In this document: piece after piece, positions 37,228-45,121 of the stretch
Numbering within the stretch: position 1 is the stretch's first letter
Layout: each line of letters begins with the position of its first letter
Assembly: GCF_017874215.1 (NCBI RefSeq)
Contig: NZ_JAGGLB010000006.1
Coordinates: 275,968-339,967, forward strand
DNA: 64,000 nt
Source of the DNA: Paenibacillus eucommiae
Lineage (GTDB): Bacteria > Bacillota > Bacilli > Paenibacillales > NBRC-103111
Direction of reading: 5' to 3'
Program-made: the position numbers and the translations under genes
The notes under the pieces: model-generated
The model's database searches: none
What the model saw: the letters and a program-made list of their open reading frames with translations, nothing else
Told to the model about the DNA's origin: nothing

Positions 37228-37542
37228 TTACCCACCAAAGGATTCGCGGAAGGCACGATTCAGTGCAGGGATTTCAACATTCCAAATGGCTGCAATTTGA
37301 GCGCTGATATGCTCCTCCCACCAATCGGCCAATACCTTGCGGTTGCTCCCTGTTTCAACTATAAAAGCAAGATTCAGAAGCACTTCCTTGGCATATAGAG
37401 TCTCCGCTTGTTTCATTTGTTCGGGGGTAATATGGGTTTTTAGCCGCTTTGCCGCACGGTACAGCTCCTTGCCGCAAGCCCTGCGGATGCCGCGGGCGCT
37501 GGGGTAATGGGGCTTATGCTTTTCGTTCGTTTTATTCGGCAT
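37228..37542 (-). CDS. Conserved-looking small helical protein, unknown
   Basis: 104 aa. A basic N-terminus with YPSARGIRRACG is followed by a helical region (ELYRAAKRLKTHITPEQMKQ) and a Trp-rich end (ADWWEEH). The strong GGGAGGAGG site before the ATG makes it a real gene. No family is recognised. Confidence 0.65.
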   Translation of the reverse strand: MPNKTNEKHKPHYPSARGIRRACGKELYRAAKRLKTHITPEQMKQAETLYAKEVLLNLAFIVETGSNRKVLADWWEEHISAQIAAIWNVEIPALNRAFRESFGG

Positions 37543-37618
37543 GCTGCACCTCCTCCCTCTCTGCTATTTGTATGCACAAAGAAGGAGGAAGGCGACACAA
37601 ACCGCTATAGCAAGCGTG

Positions 37619-38065
37619 TTAATTTACAACTAAGTACCCTATCATGGGGCCGCTGTGGGCAATGTCGGGATGAGTCAGACATATAATCCGGAAAACGCCT
37701 TTTTTGTTGGCAACGAAAGAAACGATGGTTTCCTTGCCTTTTTTAACTTCACCCTTCAAGTTTAAGCCTTCGATAATGAAAGGATGACTGTCTCCATTCA
37801 CCCCATAAATGCTGAGATTGATTTTTTCACCTTTTTGCACGAAAATAGTTCCCGGATCCCAGCGGTAGGCCTCAATTTCTTTGCCATCTGCTGTTTTCGT
37901 TGAGAATTCGCCTGTAACCATATGAATGGTTCTGCCTGAGCTTGACTCCGCCATTGTGGGTAGAGCGTTATCCCTGCTCAAATAAAAGACGGCTGCAGCA
38001 ATAATTACAATGGCTAGAGAGGTAAGAATGATATGCTTTCTTTGAATGATAAATACCCTGGACAT
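37619..38065 (-). CDS. Membrane-anchored cupredoxin
   Basis: 148 aa. An N-terminal TM anchor (about 10-30) precedes a cupredoxin fold (about 45-148). Likely copper ligands are the His in SHPFIIEG, Cys and His in ICLTHPD, and the His/Met in AHSGPM. It resembles the cupredoxin domains linked to EfeO or nitrous-oxide reductase. An outside redox or copper-handling role is likely. A perfect inverted repeat sits just upstream of its ribosome site. Confidence 0.8.
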   Translation of the reverse strand: MSRVFIIQRKHIILTSLAIVIIAAAVFYLSRDNALPTMAESSSGRTIHMVTGEFSTKTADGKEIEAYRWDPGTIFVQKGEKINLSIYGVNGDSHPFIIEGLNLKGEVKKGKETIVSFVANKKGVFRIICLTHPDIAHSGPMIGYLVVN

Positions 38066-38080
38066 GATAAGTTCCCCTCC

Positions 38081-38101
38081 TGTACAAAATGGTCTTGTAC
38101 A
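38081..38101. promoter_or_regulatory. Inverted repeat operator candidate upstream of the cupredoxin gene
   Basis: TGTACAA and TTGTACA are separated by 7 bp, a 21-bp perfect dyad directly upstream of the ribosome site of the minus-strand cupredoxin gene. The symmetry suggests a dimeric repressor, perhaps copper- or redox-responsive. The remaining 38102-38354 contains no gene I can see. Confidence 0.5.
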
Positions 38102-38354
38102 ACTATATGCGGAGGCTTGTCAACTCATGATTAAAAGCCCATTTCCTTAAAGCATGGAATCGTTTATGCTAAGGGACGGGAGTTAACTTCGGCTGCTGCT
38201 CTATGGAAAGAGGGGATTGAAAACTATTTTAATGGAAAATAATTGGTATAACTGGTTGTCATGTGCCTAGATATGGTAGAATAGGATAGTAAAGGGGTGG
38301 TTTATGCCAACTTTTATGTAAAGATCCTTCGAATATTGAGAAAGTGGGCTGGGC

Positions 38355-39452
38355 ATGAGTGAAATAATTCATACTGTATTAGATTATATTGAAGGCTTAG
38401 GCTACTGGGGCATCTTCTTGGGGCTTATGATGGAAGTGATTCCAAATGAACTTTTATTAGCGTATGCGGGGTATTTGGTTTCAAATGGACAAATCACTTT
38501 TGTTGGTGCACTTATTTGCTCTGTATTAGGCGGAACCTTGGCGCAAATTGTGCTCTATTGGATCGGACGCTACGGCGGCAGACCCTTTATTGAAAGGTAC
38601 GGGAAATATCTGCTTATTCACAGTAAACATATTAATGTCGCAGAAGCCTGGTTTCACAAGTATGGCACGGGAATGATATTTACAGCGAGATTTATCCCGA
38701 TTGTCCGGCATGCTATTTCCATACCGGGCGGAATGGCCAGAATGCCGCTTTCGCGCTTTTCAATCTATACGGCATTAGCTTTAATACCTTATTCTATTTT
38801 ATACATTTCACTGGGAATGACACTAAAAAATAATTGGGGGAAAATTGACGAATACGCAGGACCCTATATCAAACCTATTATACTAGCGGCGGTAGTTATT
38901 ACCGTGCTCTATATTTTGTTCAAGGTTTATCGCAAAAAAAGCGAGGGTGCAGCTGGTAAAACATTGAACGACGAAGGTAAAAAAAATACGATTGAAAAAT
39001 TGAAATACATAGGCAAGGAATACCGGGTGCTGCACTACCGAAACATACAGGGTGGCGGGGGAATACAAGAGTTTGACCATATTGTTATTGGGCCTAACGG
39101 GGTATTTCACATCGACTCCAGGTATTGGAACGGAGATATCAAATTCACTGATGAAGGGGTAGAGCGCAGTAAGGAGGCGTATACGGAGGATCCGACCTCG
39201 GAGCTGCACCGGCATAATTTTGTGATGAGAGAGCTTTTGAAAAAAAGCCACCCGGAAACCGATGTTGTCGGCCTGCTTTGTTTTACCCATCCGGATTGTC
39301 AGCTTAGCGGTTCGAGCTCTGGCTTTAATACAATGAAGCTGGACCGGCTGATCTATGCGATCAAAAGCTATAAGCCCAAAAACAAGCTGAACAGCACCCA
39401 GGTACGCGAAATTGAAAAGGTAATTAAGAAAAACAGTAATAACGTTAAATAA
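38355..39452 (+). CDS. DedA-family membrane protein fused to a NERD domain
   Basis: 365 aa. The DedA domain (about 1-200) has the reentrant motifs MEVIPNELLLAYAGYL and FTARFIPIVRHAISIPGGMA and about five TM segments; DedA proteins move lipids across the membrane. After a charged linker, about 225-345 is a NERD (nuclease-related) domain: EFDHIVIGPNGVFHIDSRYW, a YTEDPTSELHRHN segment and VVGLLCFTHPD. The fusion has no frameshift. It is unusual and could link lipid transport with nucleic-acid or envelope processing. Confidence 0.85.
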   Translation: MSEIIHTVLDYIEGLGYWGIFLGLMMEVIPNELLLAYAGYLVSNGQITFVGALICSVLGGTLAQIVLYWIGRYGGRPFIERYGKYLLIHSKHINVAEAWFHKYGTGMIFTARFIPIVRHAISIPGGMARMPLSRFSIYTALALIPYSILYISLGMTLKNNWGKIDEYAGPYIKPIILAAVVITVLYILFKVYRKKSEGAAGKTLNDEGKKNTIEKLKYIGKEYRVLHYRNIQGGGGIQEFDHIVIGPNGVFHIDSRYWNGDIKFTDEGVERSKEAYTEDPTSELHRHNFVMRELLKKSHPETDVVGLLCFTHPDCQLSGSSSGFNTMKLDRLIYAIKSYKPKNKLNSTQVREIEKVIKKNSNNVK

Positions 39453-39517
39453 ATTTGGAGCTTTCCTGTTCATTTGCTACAATAAGAGGAGTCAAATTAA
39501 TAGGAGGGCGAATGAAT

Positions 39518-40084
39518 ATGAGTACGAATCTTGCCGACAAGCTTCGCAAAGGGCTGAAGCCCCAGCAATTCATTGATAGTCTTGAGAAGAACAAGGAACA
39601 ATTTCTGGAATGGTACAACAGCTTTGAATGGGAGAATGAAGATGATAAGACTTTCTTCGAATCTCTGAATAACCGTGATGATCTGCGCTGTTTAATTATA
39701 GCGGCAGAATGGTGTGGTGATGTAGTACGCAATGTTCCAGTCGTTTTCCGTGCGCTTGAGGACAGTGGTATCCCTGTAGAGGTGCTCGTGATGGAGCAGC
39801 ATCTGGACGTTATGGACCAATTTCTGACGATGGGTGGACGTGCGATTCCGATCGTGATCTTTACAGATACTGGTGGCTTTGTGCTTGGACAATGGGGACC
39901 ACGTCCGGAGAAAGTGCAAGCGGTTATGACAAAGTTCAAACAGGAAAACCCTGATCGTGAAGCAGCCGATTATAATGACAAGATTCAGATTGCCCGTGCC
40001 GAGATGGGACGCCAATATGGTGAAGGCAAAGACTACCATTCTGTTATAGTGAAAGAGCTTCGCGAATTGATTTCTTCATTCTAA
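39518..40084 (+). CDS. Thioredoxin-family protein with single active-site Cys
   Basis: 188 aa. The start is ATG 39518, 8 nt after AGGAGGG (a second ATG at 39512 is too close). The fold segment LIIAAEWCGDVVRNVPVV replaces the usual WCGPC by WCGDV, so one of the two Cys is missing. A conserved cis-Pro region (GRAIPIVIF) is kept. A redox-sensing or thiol-transfer role is more likely than general disulfide reduction. It is followed closely by the MBL hydrolase gene. Confidence 0.8.
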   Translation: MSTNLADKLRKGLKPQQFIDSLEKNKEQFLEWYNSFEWENEDDKTFFESLNNRDDLRCLIIAAEWCGDVVRNVPVVFRALEDSGIPVEVLVMEQHLDVMDQFLTMGGRAIPIVIFTDTGGFVLGQWGPRPEKVQAVMTKFKQENPDREAADYNDKIQIARAEMGRQYGEGKDYHSVIVKELRELISSF

Positions 40085-40109
40085 GCCTAAGAGATTGCGA
40101 GTGTACATC

Positions 40110-40733
40110 ATGATTAAAATAGAAGCTTTAGCTTTAGGACCATTAAGCACAAATGCTTATTTGCTATCAGATCCGGATACTGGCAAAGGCATTATTATCG
40201 ATCCGGGTATGAATCCACAGGCGCTGATCAAACGAATTGCCAATATTGACATTGAAGCTATTCTGCTAACCCATGCTCATTTTGACCATATCGGTGGCGT
40301 TGAGGAAATTCGCAAGCTGAAGGGCTGCCCTGTGTACATTCATGATTTGGAAGCCGATTGGCTGACCAATCCCAAGAAGAATGGCTCTTCCCGTTACCCG
40401 GAACTAGGTGCGCCGATTGTGACCGATCCTGCAGAATATGCCTTGGATGAAGGTCAGGTGCTCGAATTTCTCGGTGTGAAGCTGCGGGTGTTCCATACAC
40501 CAGGACATTCTCCAGGTAGTGTAAGCTTCCTTTATGAAAAGCATTTATTCGGCGGGGATGTTTTGTTTAAGCTTTCAGTTGGACGTACGGATTTGCCTGG
40601 CGGTGATTCGAATACGCTTCTGGACTCCATTCAAGGCAAGCTGTTCGACCTGGATGACGAAGTCATTGTATATCCCGGCCATGGGCCACGGACGACCATT
40701 GGCTTTGAGCGTGAGAATAACCCTTACGTCTAA
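40110..40733 (+). CDS. Metallo-beta-lactamase-fold hydrolase, glyoxalase II-like
   Basis: 207 aa from the ATG at 40110; in-frame TTG and GTG codons lie just upstream and none has a clear ribosome site. The metal motif THAHFDHIGG, the HTPGHSPGS His, GGDVLF and YPGHGPRT are complete, so two zinc ions can be bound. It resembles B. subtilis YqgX and likely hydrolyses a thioester or similar bond. It lies 25 nt after the thioredoxin-like gene and probably shares its transcript. Confidence 0.88.
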   Translation: MIKIEALALGPLSTNAYLLSDPDTGKGIIIDPGMNPQALIKRIANIDIEAILLTHAHFDHIGGVEEIRKLKGCPVYIHDLEADWLTNPKKNGSSRYPELGAPIVTDPAEYALDEGQVLEFLGVKLRVFHTPGHSPGSVSFLYEKHLFGGDVLFKLSVGRTDLPGGDSNTLLDSIQGKLFDLDDEVIVYPGHGPRTTIGFERENNPYV

Positions 40734-40862
40734 ACGTCAGTTCTTTGAAGAATAATCTTTTTAATTGGCTTGTTCGCCCATGGCACCCGACTAATTTTGC
40801 GGACCATGGGTATTTACCGTGTTCCTCATAGGTGGTCCCCCATAGACTATGGTGTAAGCTAA

Positions 40863-40903
40863 GGGTAAACGGCTATCCCGTCTTTAAAAGAGGCGTGCGT
40901 TTA
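40863..40903. other. Hairpin in the leader of the Pro/His-rich gene
   Basis: GGGTAAACG pairs with CGTTTACC at the base, with an inner CCCGTCTTT/AAAAGAGGCG part. It sits 80-120 nt upstream of the next start codon and has no U-run. It may be a leader structure or a relic. Confidence 0.35.
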
Positions 40904-40983
40904 CCGGGAAATATCAGAGCGCAATAAACGATGCTTTCTGGTATTTCAAAATGCCTGCCCACTATTTTAGGAGGTGCCTTTCT

Positions 40984-41352
40984 ATGGAGCACGTGAAGCC
41001 AAGTTATACTGCGCCCGTTCAGCAGCAAGCGATACCGCCTATGCCTCAGCCAAAGCCGATTGTGCAGCCGATCTACCAGCCTATGCCAATGCCAGCACCT
41101 GTTCATCACCACCATAAGACCGTTGTAGAGCATGTACCTATGCCGATGCATGAGAAACCGGTTCACAATGATATCCATCTGCATGCATCCTACCAACAGA
41201 CAGCATTCATTTTTCCTCCTCCGAAGCCGCCGATGCATAAGCCTATGCATCATCATAAGCCCGTAGCTGTTAGCAATTGCAACAATATGGGAGCCATTCT
41301 TGTATTGTTTATTTTGTTGGTCATCATTACCCGCAGCTTCCGCAGATGCTAA
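40984..41352 (+). CDS. Pro/His/Met-rich protein with YjcZ-like C-terminal helix
   Basis: 122 aa from the ATG at 40984 (GGAGGTGCC upstream). Residues 1-95 are low-complexity and rich in Pro, His and Met, with runs such as HHHH and MPMP that could bind copper or nickel. The last 24 residues (CNNMGAILVLFILLVIITR) form a hydrophobic helix like that of YjcZ-type sporulation proteins. A spore-surface or metal-storing membrane protein is possible. Confidence 0.65.
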   Translation: MEHVKPSYTAPVQQQAIPPMPQPKPIVQPIYQPMPMPAPVHHHHKTVVEHVPMPMHEKPVHNDIHLHASYQQTAFIFPPPKPPMHKPMHHHKPVAVSNCNNMGAILVLFILLVIITRSFRRC

Positions 41353-41368
41353 TTTGTGAGTAAAGAGA

Positions 41369-41411
41369 ACCATTCCTTTCCTTCGGAGACGAAGGGAAGG
41401 GATGGTTTGCT
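41369..41411 (+). terminator. Terminator after the Pro/His-rich gene
   Basis: A 17-bp stem with two G-U pairs (AACCATTCC... and ...GGGATGGTT) around a 6-nt loop, with only a short T-run. Confidence 0.6.
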
Positions 41412-41569
41412 GTATAATGGTTTTATAAGGCTTATGATAAATGCGTGTAGAGGAATATGTTGGGTTGAAGAGGTGAGCAGCCTTCTTGGCTCGAATACAG
41501 AGTACATAGAAAGAGTAATATTGGGAAAATCAATAAGATCAATTTTTTGAAAAAGGGAGACAGGAATAT

Positions 41570-42535
41570 ATGGATAGCAAATGCGTAGTTTGTTTAGGGG
41601 AACTCCTAATAGATTTTGTGCCAGAAGAAAATGGGCTGGCTCTTTCGGAAGTAAGTTCCTTTCGCAAGGCTGCTGGCGGAGCTCCGGCGAATGTGGCTGC
41701 TGCAGTAGCCAAGCTAGGTGGAAAAAGCAGGTTTATTGGTAAAATAGGACGCGATCCTTTCGGCACTTTTTTGAAGCAAACACTTGAAGAAGTGGGCGTT
41801 GAGACTGCGGTCATTGAGTCGGACGAGGCCAAAACTGGTCTTGCATTTGTTTCTTTGCGCAAGGACGGAGAACGGGACTTCCTATTCTTTCGTGATCCCG
41901 CGGCCGATATGCTGCTCCGGGCTGATGAAATCGAAGCCGCATGGCTGTCTGATGCCGCGATCTTCCATTTTGGCTCGGTGTCGCTGATCAGTGAGCCCTG
42001 CCGCAGCGCTACTCTGGAAGCAGCGCGGCAGGCAAGAGCATTGGGCGCATTGGTGTCCTATGACCCCAATGTGCGCCTGGCGCTGTGGCCGAGTGCGGAT
42101 GCCGCACGGCAAGAGATTCTGCAGCAGCTTCCGCTTGCGGATGTGGTCAAGGTGAGTGAGGAGGAGGTAGACTTCCTCCTCGGCACCGATCCGACCACTG
42201 GGGCGCAGCAGCTGCTGGAACACGGACCCAAAGTGGTCATCATCACTTTGGGGGCGCAGGGCTGCCGCGTCGTGACCGCGCGGCAGGATACGGTCGTGCG
42301 CGGCAGGCCGGCAGAGGCCGTGGACACGACCGGGGCCGGCGATGGCTTCGTCGGCGGCATGCTGTTTCAGCTGGCGTCGCTGGGCGTTACGCCAGCGACG
42401 ATCGCGGACGCGCTCAGCGAAGCTGGAGCGACGGAGCGGGTGTTCGCGTTCGCCAACCGCGTAGGGGCGATTACGACGACCCGCAGGGGGGCCATTCCGG
42501 CGCTGCCGACATTTGCTGAGGCGATGGAGGAATAG
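41570..42535 (+). CDS. PfkB-family carbohydrate kinase (fructokinase-like)
   Basis: 321 aa. PfkB signature 1 (GGAPANVAAAVAKLGG, about 34-50) and signature 2 (DTTGAGDGFVGG, catalytic Asp at about 250) are complete, and the FVPEEN start resembles bacterial fructokinases. It would phosphorylate fructose or a related sugar with ATP. From about 42060 to the end the G+C content is much higher than in the first half. It is preceded by a 217-bp gap. Confidence 0.85.
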   Translation: MDSKCVVCLGELLIDFVPEENGLALSEVSSFRKAAGGAPANVAAAVAKLGGKSRFIGKIGRDPFGTFLKQTLEEVGVETAVIESDEAKTGLAFVSLRKDGERDFLFFRDPAADMLLRADEIEAAWLSDAAIFHFGSVSLISEPCRSATLEAARQARALGALVSYDPNVRLALWPSADAARQEILQQLPLADVVKVSEEEVDFLLGTDPTTGAQQLLEHGPKVVIITLGAQGCRVVTARQDTVVRGRPAEAVDTTGAGDGFVGGMLFQLASLGVTPATIADALSEAGATERVFAFANRVGAITTTRRGAIPALPTFAEAMEE

Positions 42536-42741
42536 CACTTGTATAGATTTCAGCGAAAAGATAATTCACTGAAATTGACTTAGATGGACTTAGACCACTA
42601 TTGTTTACTATTGTTTACTATAATTCACTTGAAATAACTGAGATTTACTTAAGTTCATTTAATTTCACTATAATTCAACGAAAATCATTGCAAGAAAATC
42701 AAATATGTGGTAATTTATTACTACTGAGATATCGATGCGGA

Positions 42742-42792
42742 AGAACCGCTCGCCTAGTTGCTGTTATTTAGCAAAGGTGAGCGGTTTTTTTA
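42742..42792 (+). terminator. Terminator after the sugar kinase
   Basis: AACCGCTC and GAGCGGTT form the base, with CCT/AGG and TTGCT/AGCAA inside and seven T after it. It stands about 200 bp after the stop, behind a stretch (42536-42700) full of short TTCACT / TTTACT direct repeats. Confidence 0.85.
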
Positions 42793-42861
42793 GTTCAGGA
42801 AAAGTGGGAGAAAGATATGGGAAAGTTTTGACGATAACAAATTTCATGAATTAAGAGTGAG

Positions 42862-42930
42862 TTAACCTGCTATGTCCGTAAGCCTTTCAAATCATGCGAT
42901 TTTGTCACAAATAACGGCTGTAATGTCCGC
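42862..42930. repeat. Two more copies of the TTACGGAC / TAACG repeat
   Basis: TAACCTGCTATGTCCGTAAG (42863-42882) and a copy with AATAACGGC and ATGTCCGC arms (42909-42930) belong to the family seen at 24595-24780. Confidence 0.6.
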
Positions 42931-43001
42931 TAGCAATTTTCAAGCACTAATTTTGACGTAGTGCCATAAATAATTAATACAAAAACAAACAATAAAATAT
43001 A

Positions 43002-43030
43002 TTTACATAATTAAACAAATATGGTAATAT
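43002..43030 (+). promoter_or_regulatory. Promoter of the Tad-like pilus operon
   Basis: TTTACA (43002-43007) and TAATAT (43025-43030) with a 17-bp spacer, set in very AT-rich DNA. Transcription would begin near 43037, about 115 nt before the first gene, leaving a leader. Confidence 0.65.
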
Positions 43031-43060
43031 AAAAACAAAGCTTAACACTTATCTTGTTTG

Positions 43061-43117
43061 CGAAGAACGCAAATTATCGGGAGTAACCCCGTTGATTTGC
43101 GTTCTTTTATTTTATTA
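43061..43117 (+). terminator. Terminator-like hairpin in the leader of the pilus operon
   Basis: AGAACGCAAAT pairs exactly with ATTTGCGTTCT, with an inner CGGG/CCCG part, followed by TTTTATTTTATT. It lies between the promoter and the first gene. It is either a cis-attenuator that must be overcome to express the pilus genes, or the end of a small independent RNA. Confidence 0.7.
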
Positions 43118-43150
43118 ACTACATGATGATGGAAAGGGGGTGGTTGTTGA

Positions 43151-43852
43151 TTGAACCGCAGAAGAAGCCTGGTGATCAGCTTTACAGCAGCTATGCTGTC
43201 GGGTCTTCTGGTTTATGGCGTTTACATTTTACAGGTCAAACAGATTGCTTTGCAGCAAACGATTCAAGTGGTTGTCCCCAAAGATTTCATTCGTGCAGGT
43301 ACGCTCATTCAAGAGCAGCTAGTGGAGCTAAGGCCTGTATTGAAAGGGAGCTACAACGAAAATATGGTATCAGACCTTAAAGAAATAATTGGTCAGGAAA
43401 CACTGACTCCGCTTGGAACGAACGAGCCCATATTGAAATGGAAAATCAATCGCTTTCATTTGCTGCCAGGAGGTGACCAGTCTACCTTTCAAATTCCCAA
43501 GGAATACATATTAAGTGTCTCGAATGGAATTCGTGCCGGGGACCAGGTGCGGATATACGCTTCGGCGGAAGGAGAATCCCACAAGCTGCTGGATAAAGAT
43601 ATTATGGTGGCGTCAGTAAAATCCTCAGCAAACATTGAAGTTGATAATCCGAAAAATTCCAACCTGCTTTCCAAAGCAAATGGAGATGCAGAGAAAATGT
43701 ATTTATCCCGTCTGGAAGCAAATGGTGCTATAGATCAGATTAATTTAAATCTGACTGAGGACGAGTGGCTCTTATTGGATAGGCTTTGCAGCACTAAGAA
43801 AACGAAGCTGGTTATTGCCTTTAGCTCTGCTTCGATAACGAAATCAAATTGA
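43151..43852 (+). CDS. CpaB-like SAF-domain protein (pilus assembly)
   Basis: 233 aa. The start is TTG at 43151 behind AAAGGGGG. An N-terminal TM (about 6-26) precedes a SAF domain (about 35-100) with VVVPKDFIRAGTLI. CpaB/RcpC proteins support Flp pilus assembly outside the membrane. In a single-membrane cell there is no secretin to guide, so it may shape or hold the growing pilus. It is the first of nine genes running in one direction. Confidence 0.75.
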   Translation: MNRRRSLVISFTAAMLSGLLVYGVYILQVKQIALQQTIQVVVPKDFIRAGTLIQEQLVELRPVLKGSYNENMVSDLKEIIGQETLTPLGTNEPILKWKINRFHLLPGGDQSTFQIPKEYILSVSNGIRAGDQVRIYASAEGESHKLLDKDIMVASVKSSANIEVDNPKNSNLLSKANGDAEKMYLSRLEANGAIDQINLNLTEDEWLLLDRLCSTKKTKLVIAFSSASITKSN

Positions 43853-43866
43853 GAGGAGGGAATACG

Positions 43867-45099
43867 ATTAAAATTGCACTGTTATCTACAGACGAAAGAT
43901 TGATAGATGAATTGACTAACGTGATATATAGGCAGCCTTTAAATTGGGTCATTTGCGCTGCTCCTACAAGCTTGGAGGAGGAGTGCCAGGATGGGGACAT
44001 TTCCTATATTGTAATCTCAGACAGATACATGGACTTTATGAGTCTGGAGGAATGGATTGCTCGTTTCAAGGAGCTTTCTCCTGAAGCTAAGCTGATTCTC
44101 CTGCTGTCCAATTATCATGAAGCCTCAATCAATGAGAAGTACGTTAAAATGTGCAAAATCAAGCAAGTGCAATTTGTTTTGCCGGGCCATGGAACTGCTG
44201 CAATTGCAGACCGCATACGAGCGTGGGTGGATCAAACCGAGCATGGGAAGGAGCATCAGACCGGCTCAGGTAAACTGATCACTTTTGTCGGATCAACCCC
44301 TAATGTGGGAACGACCGTTACTTCCTTCGGGATAGCCTTTCGTCTGGCGTTGGAGACAAATGCACGCATAGGATATATCTGTCTCAATCTTAAAAGCTCC
44401 AAGCTTCATAAGTATTTAGGGCGTGATGAGCGAGTATTCACTTTAGATGGACTTAGAGCCGAGTTAAAAGCCAGGAGCTTGAGTGAAAAAAGACTATTGC
44501 AGGTATGCGAATCTATGCGTGAGGCACCAAGGCTTCATCTGTTGTATGGAAATATGCTGAGGGAGCAAGCTGAATTTTTCACACCCTCGGAAATTGAACA
44601 TTTATTATGTATTGCAAAATTAACCTTTGACGTGTGCATTGTTGAAGTAAATGCTTACTGGGATAATGCTGCTACGATTTGCGGTATTGTTGAAGCAGAT
44701 ATGCGAATTGCAGTTACTACAGGAGATATGTCTCATTTTCAAGAGGATATGAATAGATGGGTTGGACAGGTAGGCTCGGTGTTTGGTGTACAATCGCATG
44801 CCTTCGATCTGATTGCCGTACAAATAGAGAAGCAAAGCAAGAGTGACAGTCTTTCTGTAAAGGACATCCGCAAGGAGACCCAAATGCATTTAATTGGCCA
44901 AGTCTCCAGGTATTCTGATATTACTGCTGTATTGAATCGTGGGAAGCTGAGTGAACTTCTTCAATCAGGACACCCTGCACAGGAGGAAATTTCTTTAATC
45001 ACCCAAAAGCTGATTGACTTTCACAGACTTCCTCGCATAGGCTCCTCGCGCAAAATACCTTGGTTCAAAAAGATGCTTGCCGGTACAGCAGCAACTTAA
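43867..45099 (+). CDS. CpaE-like ATPase-fold protein, degenerate P-loop, apparent AUU start
   Basis: About 410 aa. A receiver-like N-terminal part (about 1-120) is followed by a MinD/ParA-type fold (about 135-400), as in CpaE/TadZ localisation factors. The P-loop position reads GSTPNVGTTVTS and lacks the usual lysines, so ATP turnover may be lost. GAGGAGGG (43853-43860) lies 6 nt before the in-frame ATT at 43867, giving a natural (M)KIALLSTDE start; the only upstream choice, TTG at 43849, would put the ribosome site inside the gene. Confidence 0.75.
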   Translation: MKIALLSTDERLIDELTNVIYRQPLNWVICAAPTSLEEECQDGDISYIVISDRYMDFMSLEEWIARFKELSPEAKLILLLSNYHEASINEKYVKMCKIKQVQFVLPGHGTAAIADRIRAWVDQTEHGKEHQTGSGKLITFVGSTPNVGTTVTSFGIAFRLALETNARIGYICLNLKSSKLHKYLGRDERVFTLDGLRAELKARSLSEKRLLQVCESMREAPRLHLLYGNMLREQAEFFTPSEIEHLLCIAKLTFDVCIVEVNAYWDNAATICGIVEADMRIAVTTGDMSHFQEDMNRWVGQVGSVFGVQSHAFDLIAVQIEKQSKSDSLSVKDIRKETQMHLIGQVSRYSDITAVLNRGKLSELLQSGHPAQEEISLITQKLIDFHRLPRIGSSRKIPWFKKMLAGTAAT

Positions 45100-45121
45100 T
45101 CTACAGAAAGTGAGGGTGGCA

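Noticed and set aside
41356..41550. 64-codon ORF before the sugar kinase
   Set aside because: It starts inside a terminator stem and has no ribosome site or family resemblance.
43037..43120. c-di-GMP riboswitch before the pilus operon
   Set aside because: The conserved bases of the GEMM classes are absent; only a plain terminator-like hairpin is seen.
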